Source of the DNA: Plumapathes pennacea
Taxonomy: Eukaryota; Cnidaria; Anthozoa; Antipatharia; Myriopathidae
Length of the DNA: 64,000 bases
Direction of reading: 5' to 3'
NCBI GenBank assembly: GCA_964036295.1
Contig: OZ038466.1
Location: 18,161,097-18,225,096 of the forward strand
Each line of letters starts with the position of its first letter. The first letter of the stretch is position 1. Both the position numbers and the translations under genes were made by a program. The notes beneath the pieces are model-generated. The model worked only from the letters and a program-made list of their open reading frames with translations, was not told the origin of the DNA and did not search any database. Positions 56,228-64,000 of this stretch are shown in pieces.

Positions 56228-57578
56228 CTCATTCCCGACTGGTCCAAAAACAGGGAAAATGGTGCCTTTTCTTTAGATAATTATTTCTGGATGGGAAATG
56301 TTACCAACACAGAATCCTGTACCTTGTTTTGAAGCCAGACAGTCTGAATTTAAAAAAAAAATACTATTTTTTTGAGTCGGATAATAATAACTCCTAATAA
56401 TGATGCAAAAATATACATAAATTAACACTAATTTATGCACATTCAGAAGTAAATTTCAATTTGGCCCCCCCAGAATATGTACCAAGAACAAAGTTCAGAG
56501 TAAAATAGTTACTCTGTCATACTGGCTACATGCTCAGAGAGTTTGCATAAAATGGATGAATAGAACTGACATCACAAGGGTTTTAGTCAGATCACTGAAA
56601 GGTTTTATTTCAGGAAAATGTTGGCATCACTACTATCTTCATCACTAAGGTCAAGATTCATAGTCCTGATCTGGGACTGCATCCTGGGCAATCTCTTCCT
56701 CACTGAAATGAAATTACACACAGACATTACTCACTATATCCTTTGTCTTTTTATTTCGAGCCAACAACAAACAGAACAGCTGATCGGCATTCGCGAAAAT
56801 ATAAATGTCACACACAGTCAGCAAATCACATTTCGCACACACATTTCAATTTCATCAACCAAAATACAACATCAAGGTAGCACACTGATACAACAAATAT
56901 TTTGCCAAGCGGCTGCACATGTACGGTTCGAAATATTTGCGAAAATGACCACGACGCGTATTTGAGAAAGGCACGCCGAAGGATCGGATTTCGTGCAAAA
57001 ACAATGACATGCAATAGAAAATATTTTGGCTTGTATCTCAATTTCCCACCATTATCACCACGATTTCATTATCTAAATATGTTATTCAGGTAATTTAGCG
57101 AGGATTCGCCTACAGATGCCAAACATAAATGCACAAACAAATACATTTCGCTTGCGAAACAGTCGCGACACATGGTCGACTTGAATTACTCACCTCATAT
57201 CCTCGTCAAAATCAATGAGTACCCGGTCGAACTCGGATTCTTCCCCTCTAGACATTCCCCCTTGCCCACTGTCTTCGTCGTTATCGAAGGTAAACGCCAA
57301 CATTTCGTCTCTTTCCGTTTCAAAATTGAAATCCCTCGCACGCCTTCTCTTCACTTCAGACGCCATGTCGGGAACACGGCCGCGTGACAGTATAAAAAGC
57401 GAAAAACTGACCAATCGCTTCACCCGATTTATTTTAAAATTGGTCAGTGATTGGGTTATAATACAAAGCCAATGTACAGCTATTGATTGGTTGTTTAGAC
57501 AAAACAGAGAAAAAAAATCACGCTTGTGATGTCATAGGTCGTTGACGACCTATGTGAGAGGGGGCCGTCGGAAAAGAG
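56228..57578 (-). mobile_element. piggyBac-like element (about 1.35 kb) with TTAA target duplication
   Basis: TTAA lies at 56224-56227 and 57579-57582. The ends CTCATTCCCGACTGG and (inverted) CTCTTTTCCGACGGC are alike. Too short for a transposase of the family's usual length (about 600 residues), so non-autonomous or internally deleted. It encodes the short two-exon acidic frame of the next entry on its minus strand. Confidence 0.6.
56651..57366 (-). CDS. Short acidic ORF of the piggyBac-like element
   Basis: Exon 57366-57194 starts MASEVKRRRARDFNFETERD and continues GQGGMSRGEESEFDRVLIDF and DEDM. It ends before GTGAGT. Exon 56702-56651 follows ATTTCAG and gives EEEIAQDAVPDQDYES and TGA, 74 residues in total. 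A basic start then an acidic region is what piggyBac N-termini look like, but no DDE core follows. The first exon is intact, so the element is either recent or the frame is kept. Function unknown. Confidence 0.45.
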
Positions 57579-57834
57579 TTAAGTGAAGAGTAAGTGTATC
57601 TTCAATAAAATCAAGTGGCATCTCTTCCTTTGATGGTGATTTTAGACAACTGAGGCGAATTAAACCGTGGAAAATGTGATGTGTCCTTCCCGCTGATACG
57701 ATCGTACCAGCGGGAAGGACAGCGGCCCGGGGACAGCGGAAATAACCAGACTATCTTTAACCGTATCTTCAGTCGAGGATATACAGAGTAAAATGTACCA
57801 TCGGAAACTCAAGTAGAATTGCTTGACTGAATTA

Positions 57835-58080
57835 TCAACAATCAAAAAAATGTTGAACAGATGCTTTGCCTAAGTCTCTGCACATCTGGGGGCATTCTTC
57901 TCTCATCCATTTTGCTATGGAGGCATGTCTGTCTGAGACAAAGGAGGTGATGATCATCCCAGTGGTCAGGAGGAACTGAAATGCTCTTTCATGCCCAAGG
58001 AATTCCATTGCAGAACTACTGCCAGCCTCATTTGCCTGCAGGTACAACAGGCCATTTTCAAATTTTGTTTTTAGTACCAG
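57835..58080 (-). pseudogene. DDE transposase fragment
   Basis: The frame reads LQANEAGSSSAMEFLGHERA, FQFLLTTGMIITSFVSDRHA, SIAKWMREECPQ and HFFDC before a stop. SDRH-SIAKWMRE and H-FFD match a DDE transposase fold common as multi-copy 'uncharacterized' proteins in cnidarian genomes (assigned from memory of the pattern). Both ends are missing. Confidence 0.55.
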
Positions 58081-58880
58081 ACTATATAGCTTCTTTTATT
58101 GGGTGAAACAGCTTGAATGTTTATCTATACTTACCTGAACAAGGACAATGTGGCAAATTAAACCCACTGTGCAGTTGAAGATTGTATATGTGTTAGATCC
58201 TGTCATTCGTCAACTTGATAGAACTTTGTTGTGGAATTTAATAAACCCAGCCCATGCGTTAGACGCATATACGTGCGTTTTACGCATATTTTTTCTTGGA
58301 AAAGCATTTTTAATGACGCGATGCGTTTGCTTACGCGTTTTTACTGGCGATTCAAAGTTCAAGATGTCACAAACTGGGATGGTTTGTGCTTGTGAGCTTT
58401 TGAAAGTTTTGAAATGTTTGCGCTGCGCTGGGCACGCTGCCAGCATTGATCTTGTGTCAGCTTCGAAGGAACTGTATTGCGAATCGATTACGTGGGCCAC
58501 ACTTTCTAATCACTAATCCTCTGCCACTATTTCTGATACTACTGCCGTTAATATCTTGTGGCACAACTATAAGCGCCAGTAGGAAAAAAAAAATCGTGCC
58601 GTGGGAGTCAAACGAAAAAATGCCTTGCGGAATGGCGCCTAAATTAGAGTAAATATGGTAATACGTATTTTTCAGACCGTCATGCGCATTTTTACGGCAG
58701 GTCCGCGTTTTTCAACGCATTTCTCAAAAGCCTAGCACGAAGGATGGAACCGAATGTGAACGGTGACAGTTTCCCTTGACAAATTTTCACAAAGTTGAAA
58801 TCTGATGCCGAACATCTGACATTTGTCAACTTGATAGATCATCGTTGTGAAGTTTACGTGAGCACGAACGGTGTTTTTTT
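58081..58880. other. Gene-free stretch
   Basis: ACGCATATACGTGCGTTTTA and further ACGCATTTTT phrases recur near 58265-58330 and 58680-58720. No gene supported. Confidence 0.35.
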
Positions 58881-58889
58881 CATGAAAAT

Positions 58890-59215
58890 GATTTGATTCC
58901 TTTTTTCACTGGAAATTGGTTACAATCGCTTTCCAGTTCAGCGATTTGAAACATCACGGCATTTTCTATGTTGCAAAGCAAGATACGGATTATATCTCGC
59001 AAACATATGGCGTCATGACTAAGTAATGATACCTCGCGCGAGGTATGATCACTCACAGCTTATCCCTGATTGGCTATTATCGGAATATGATTACTCGGTC
59101 AGCCCGGCATAAAATTTATGGTCTCTGATTGGTTAAAACTGGGAAATAATTCCCCTTTTGAGTGATTTCTTTTCCTCCATCTTAAAATTGACCTCTCCAT
59201 TTTAAGATTGACATG
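58890..59215. repeat. Dispersed repeat, inverted copy of 32043-32365
   Basis: See 32043-32365. This copy carries an intact CTCGCGCGAG palindrome at about 59034-59043. Confidence 0.75.
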
Positions 59216-59273
59216 TGGTTGTAGTTCCACGTCCAATGCTAAAGAACTAAGCTTAAACAAGCTCTGTGATGAT

Positions 59274-59590
59274 AGAGCGGTTTTCGGATGACTGTCGAAA
59301 GTAATCGTGTGATTGCTTTGGTTTTGCGTTTGCTTCGCTTTCGGATTGGTCCACACGAGTTTGTCAGCATGGTCAGCCAATCAGGAACAAAACCAAAACC
59401 AAAACCAAACACTTCTCACACAAGCGATGGCGTGTATTCGCACTGCTGATTGGAGAGTAAAACCAAACGCAAGACCAAACGCAAATTACTTTGGCTTCCA
59501 ATTGGCTGAACTGTTTTCTCTCAGTCTCTGTGATTGGCTTGTGTGATTACTTTGGTTTTGGTTTTCGACAGTCATCCGAAAACGGCTCTA
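59274..59590. mobile_element. MITE with AGCCGTTTTCGGATGACTGT termini
   Basis: The left end TAGAGCGGTTTTCGGATGAC and the right end GTCATCCGAAAACGGCTCTA are inverted copies. Interior phrases AACCAAAACCAAAAC and GATTACTTTGGTTTTGGTTT are AC-rich. Single related ends occur near 21396, 33808 and 51527. Confidence 0.75.
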
Positions 59591-60025
59591 CTCAATACTG
59601 TTTTAGGACAGCTGTTATTTACTTGTTTGGTCGTGAAATTACGGAAACACAGCTGACTCAAGAGTACATAGTTTGACTATGATCTGTTTTCATTCTAGGT
59701 GTAATTGTTTCATAGAAGATAAACAAACATTACCGCGCTTTGCCTAAACCTGCAGACACGCAACGCGGGTAATGCAAAACATAGAAAAAAGCACTCAACT
59801 CACCTCTCTTAACTCCCACGTCCCATCATCTCGAGCATCTCTCCTCCATGAGTCCACGACAAACCCACAAACACAAGCTTGTAAAACAAAATGGCCGACG
59901 AAGACAGCGAATAGCAAAAACAACCAGGCATTCCAAGAAAATATGTGGAGTACTGGCTCTAGCGTGGACCAGGCTCCTCGCAAACTCTCAGGGGCAGACG
60001 AAAAGAACAAGACAAAGACAAGAAC

Positions 60026-60391
60026 CACAGGCGGCCCAATCGTGTGGGTCATTATAAGGGATTAGTATGGAGAATATCACTCGATCGCTAAACTGCGATT
60101 TTAAAAGGAATAATAAAGCTTTATTACACTGACCTTGTTCATATGTGTAATTTATTGCTTCTTGTGGTGTTATTTTGACGCTAGAGCGTCTCTAGACGGA
60201 ATTTCGTCGTTTTCTTCCCGTCTAGAGACGCTCTAGTGCCAAAATAACACCACAAGAAGCCATAAATTACACATATGAACAAGGTCAGTGTAATAAAACT
60301 TTATTATTCCTGTTAAAATCGCAGTTTAGCGATCGAGTGATATTCTCCATACTAATCCCTTATAATGACCCACACGATTGGGCCGCCTGTG
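60026..60391. mobile_element. Long hairpin element, 174-bp arms
   Basis: Arms 60026-60199 and 60218-60391 are near-perfect inverted copies of equal length around an 18-base loop. Ends are CACAGGCGGCCCAATCGTGT and ACACGATTGGGCCGCCTGTG. The flanks CAAGAAC (60019-60025) and CAAGAAC (60392-60398) could be a 7-bp target duplication, but the area is full of AAGAAC phrases. The arms contain AATAAAGCTTTATTA and CTAGAGCGTCTCTAGACGG. No open frame. Confidence 0.8.
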
Positions 60392-61380
60392 CAAGAACAA
60401 AACAAGCTAAGGACACTAAAGAAGAATAAACAAACAGAAGAATAAGAACGAGAACAAGAATGAGGAGAAAACTAAGAACCACGACACAAACAAGAGCAAG
60501 AAAAAGAACGAACAAGAACAAACAGAACAAGAATGTAAGGAGAAAACTAAGAACCCAAGAACAAGAACAAGAACAAACTGCAACTTTGAGCGAGAAAAAG
60601 CTAGAAGAGGAATGAGGACAGTACAAAACTAAGCTGCATTAAGCATAAACTTAGCATTTTACAATTTTAGTTAAATACGTTTCTCATTTGCGTGTTTTTC
60701 TTTAAGAAAATGTTTAAATAAAGAAAGCTGCTTTCTGTGGCTCAAACCAGTCGTGTCCTCGGAATTACAAAACGAGCTTTGGACCGTTAGACCGTCTCAC
60801 AACGTCAGCTTCACGCGTATTTTTAGAACATCGTACAATAGGATGGTTTTGCTGCCCAACACGAACAAAAAGAAACAATAAAACAAATTAGCAAAATAGT
60901 AGACAAGTGACACTGCAGAAAATTTCATCAAGCGAGTAGATTAAATACCCATTGATCATCGCGGGCTTTGAGAACGGCAGATCGAAGATCAGTGGTGCGC
61001 AAAGGACTGTGGTTGATTGCAGCCCTGGTGAAACTGCAACACACAACAGAACTTTCTAGAAACTTCTCATCTAAGACCGTTCTTATGACTGTCCAGTGTT
61101 GTAAGAATGAACTTCAGTAGTGAACGGAAGCTCGACTCCAGATTGGCGGGAAAACTGTCACCGTATTGAGAGACAAACAAATACCGAACCAGGCAAACCT
61201 CAGGTGACAGGTTGCCGACTACTGGCAGGCAAGAATCGGTCGTTCATTCAAGAGGGGGAGGATAGGCAGGCTCAGAACTCGCTTACATACTAAATTGCCA
61301 TGAAATTGAACCCAGTTTAATTACACAGAGTATAACGCCACTGAATGGGAAATATGGCTGAAAGTGTGAAAAAACCTCTC
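60392..61380. other. Purine-rich tract and gene-free stretch
   Basis: 60392-60620 is a low-complexity AAGAAC/GAACAAGA tract. The rest shows nothing I can support. Confidence 0.45.
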
Positions 61381-61386
61381 ATTTAG

Positions 61387-61590
61387 TTCCTTTCACTCCC
61401 AAGAGTGACCAACTTCAAATTTCTCCTTCAATCTCTCACCAGAGTTCTATCATACAGTATGAAGAACTTTGCTTTTGATATCTTGCTTAGATGAAAACTG
61501 ATTGAACTATCAATTCTCACTATGTCAAATCATACAGTTTCTTCTTGAATGGGTAGCAGAATCTGCATTTTAAACTTGGGAGTGAAAGGG
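61387..61590. mobile_element. TTAA-family MITE
   Basis: Ends TTCCTTTCACTCCCAAGAGT and ACTTGGGAGTGAAAGGG, followed by TTAA at 61591-61594; the left TTAA has decayed to TTAG. Same family as 8201-8394. Confidence 0.65.
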
Positions 61591-61594
61591 TTAA

Positions 61595-62673
61595 ACAGAC
61601 AAGTCAGACTGAAACGGCTAAAAAGAAAACTATACTAACCGGGATATTGCCTCTGGCGGGCACTAAATAATCCGTACTCACTCGTTATAATCAGGTTTTT
61701 CATTTGCTGCGGTGCATAACGGAAACTCGGTGAAGTTTTATTCTCAGTAACAGGCCTCCAAAAATAGAATAAGTTGCAAACAATACACTCGATCGAAATC
61801 GCAACATCAGGGCAAGGGGATATCTGCGACTACCGTGTTTTCAGTATATACATTATGAACATAAATGTGCGCCACTTAGGAGACTAATCACTATTTCCTT
61901 TGTAAAAGAATTCGCGGGTGTTCATATGAGAGGGTGGGCTAGCCCGGCTACCAAGATCCCACTGTCTCATATAAACACTCCAGCTCAGTTACTAGGGCGA
62001 AACAGAGGCCTTTGGGTTGTGCAGACCACGTTTCACGGCTTTTTCATTTTGGTAACAGGGCAGAAATTTCCTATGTGAACAAAAGATTAACTTTCTCCCA
62101 CAAGCCGGGCAAGCCCGGTTACCGAGCTTATAAAATCCAAAGAGGTCCATAGAAAATTATTTTGCAGTGGTTTTACTGAAAGGAAGCAAACCAAGGATTG
62201 AGATTGCAAGCCAAGTCAAGCCTTGTAACAAAATGCGCGAGTGTTTGAACACTTTCTGATACACGTGCAGTTGTCGCTATGCAAATTTTGTGTCTGGAAG
62301 AGGCGGGGTTCTCCCTTTTATAGGCAGTTTAAGATTGCTGTTTTCTGCAGCCCGCAAGCCGCAAAAAAGTCACATGAAAAAGTAACTTGCACGTCCTGTG
62401 CAAAAGTTTGAAATAACAAACAAAGTTTGAAATAACAGGAGCTTGATGCTCCGGTACTCGACTTCCCCACTGAACGCTTCCTAGTGTTGAAAACATAACA
62501 GAAACACGTTAGACGTGACATATGACTTCATGCGGTTTGCGGAATACGTCAATCTTAAACCCTCTAATAACTGGGGCTTGCGTTTAAAGTTCTTACGGCG
62601 TTTAGCTTTCCGACAAAATATCAGCCTTTGCGGCAGGGCGTTCAAATCTATCCAATATATCTAGGACAAAGAT
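61595..62673. other. Gene-free stretch downstream of the Ig receptor
   Basis: GCTAGCCCGGCTACC at about 61937 and AGCCCGGTTACCGAG at about 62110 are related phrases. Presumably includes the 3' untranslated region of the gene at 62674-63311. Nothing else recognised. Confidence 0.35.
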
Positions 62674-63311
62674 CTAGGCATCAACTGTTTCGTGGGACCC
62701 GCAGACTTCACCAGCATCAGAAACCACGTTGGGTTGTAGCTCCATGTAAGTTCGTGAGTCGTCCGTACCGTTTTCCTGTGTTGGTGATTCCTGGTGTACT
62801 CCTGCCTGCTGTGACGGAGGGCTTTTTTGTCTCAGTCTCCAAGTCAAGCAAGCTACGGCAATAATCAAGATAAGTATGATGGGCCCAGCTACACCTAAGA
62901 TCACGGGGTCGCCAGAAGTACGACCTGTAACTAAAAGAGAAGTATCCAGAAAACAACTTAGAATCAATACCTGTATTTAGAACTAACTGGCGCTCAGCCG
63001 TTACACTTTCTTACCTTTCTCCGTCACGCTATCACACGTTTTGTACTCTTCAAGCAGAATTCCTTGCACTGCGCTGCCATAACTGTTGGTCACGTTACAC
63101 GTGTACGACCCAAAGTCCTGCTGGGACTGTGGTCTGACGATCAGGAAATCGTCCAGCTCTTGTATGTACTCTTTATTTATAGACTCGCCTTCTTTACTCC
63201 AGCTGTAAGAAACGTTTTTATTGGGTTTTGCATAGCAACGCAGTACCACGGTCTTCTTAAGAGGACATGCCACATTCGTTGTTGATTCCTCTGCAATTAT
63301 CCTGGGAAGTA
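62674..63311 (-). CDS. Ig-domain single-pass membrane receptor, 3' part
   Basis: Two exons. 63311-63015 (297 nt, phase 1-1) encodes an Ig domain: KKTVVLRCYAKPNKNVSYSW (first Cys and core Trp), FLIVRPQSQQDFGSYTCNVT (second Cys, DxGxYxC), NSYG. 62930-62674 encodes VTGRTSGDPVILGVAGPIIL then ILIIAVACLTWRLR (membrane span) and a tail of about 55 residues with SRTYMELQPN, ending ETVDA and TAG. The gene continues past the right edge, so the number of extracellular domains is unknown. TYMELQP is a candidate phosphotyrosine docking site (inference). Same strand as the RPTP genes. It may be an adhesion or recognition receptor. Confidence 0.75.
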
Positions 63312-63450
63312 CTGTTGATAACATGAGAAAATAGCATATCCTATAACAAATTTTAGATATTTTTTTGAACACTTAAAAGCTTATTATTATGTGCTCAAAA
63401 TAAAATTGCACCATTCTGCAAGAAAAACACAAAACACAAAACACAAAACA

Positions 63451-63475
63451 AACACACACACACACACACACACAC
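63451..63475. repeat. (CA)n microsatellite
   Basis: A pure CA run flanked by AAAACAC repeats, in the intron upstream of the Ig exon. Confidence 0.9.
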
Positions 63476-63575
63476 AAAAACAAAAAAACAAAAACAAGAA
63501 TTCCTAAAATTTGGGTAACCATATGACTTCATACGTTCTTGACCACAAATACAGTCAAGAAATTTAATAAATTTC

Positions 63576-63850
63576 CATTGGTAGTGTGGACTCTTATTTA
63601 CCACGATTTATGTCATCACATGGTCAAAATATTGTGGACTCAAGAGGCGCTTCGCCGAGAACAATTATCCATGCATATTTCCTCACCAAAAGTAGTTTAT
63701 TGTTTATATATACAAGAAAGTTTCGTTGTATTTCGTTGCAAAGCGTGACACGATGGCGTCAGCTGGCGTCACATCGTTGTCTGGACTCTTTATTTACCAC
63801 GGTTAATCGACCAATCAGAGATCGAGCGAACTAGTATGCTCTGGTAAAAA
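63576..63850. mobile_element. Second copy of the 15259-15600 element, right arm partly lost
   Basis: GTGTGGACTCTTATTTACCA, TCATCACATGGTCAAAATAT, GAGGCGCTTCGCC, TTTCGTTGTATTTCGTTGCA, GGCGTCAGCTGGCGTCAC and ACCAATCAGAGATCGAG match in order. The inverted arm after the GCGCTTCGCC loop is replaced by other sequence. Confidence 0.7.
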
Positions 63851-64000
63851 ATGCGATTACCACGTTTACAATTGCGTACCTTGCGTAACATCAGCAATCA
63901 ACTCTGGTTCTCCCGCAAGGATTTTCTAACGAGCAGAATTCAAGAGGAAAGATTGTTAGTTTTTAAAGTGGAAGCGAAAAATGACCACAGCCACAAAACG

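Noticed and set aside
57172..57529. Plus-strand frames over the piggyBac-like element
   Set aside because: They overlap the minus-strand exon with good splice sites and acidic composition; plus-strand readings show no domain.

Overview
The window reads as nuclear DNA of an anthozoan, most likely a stony coral. The evidence is AT-rich sequence, short exons separated by introns with GT-AG ends, a cnidarian-looking receptor phosphatase gene, and a dense load of small inverted-repeat elements. The taxon is an inference from gene and repeat character. I could not run a search. Exon borders come from reading frame, splice phase and splice-site sequence, not from transcripts.

Layout. 1-1000 holds a decayed 138-bp tandem array of the type seen in Helitron-like proteins. 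1713-6137 (minus) holds the 5' part of a discoidin-domain receptor gene with two alternative-looking signal-peptide exons; it runs off the left edge. 7613-25684 (minus) holds a complete 28-exon receptor-type protein tyrosine phosphatase (RPTP): signal peptide, three F5/8C (discoidin) domains, Ig, FN3, one membrane span, and PTP domains D1 and D2. Its spliced length is 4122 nt, divisible by three, with one in-frame TAA in D1 (13085-13087). 26815-27220 carries a degraded duplicate of its promoter and first exon. 28000-40000 is mostly repeats, plus a broken DUF229 (sulfatase-like) pseudogene at 32366-33502. 40165-43320 (minus) is an eight-exon SANT-domain nuclear protein gene with a one-base frameshift in a homopolymer of its last exon. 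44150-48830 is a tandem-repeat complex: two arrays in inverted orientation flank a segmental duplication and a 66/67-bp array. 49581-49824 (minus) has two candidate 5' exons of an unknown gene. 50-62 kb is repeat-rich, with a piggyBac-like element, a DDE transposase fragment and a very long hairpin. 62674-63311 (minus) holds the last two exons of an Ig-domain membrane receptor that continues past the right edge.

How it fits together. The two discoidin genes share exon borders, phases and domain order, so they are tandem paralogues. Together with the Ig receptor, the window looks like a cluster of cell-surface receptor genes on one strand. The RPTP would link extracellular ligand binding (discoidin/Ig/FN3) to cytoplasmic dephosphorylation of phosphotyrosine, if its D1 is really intact.
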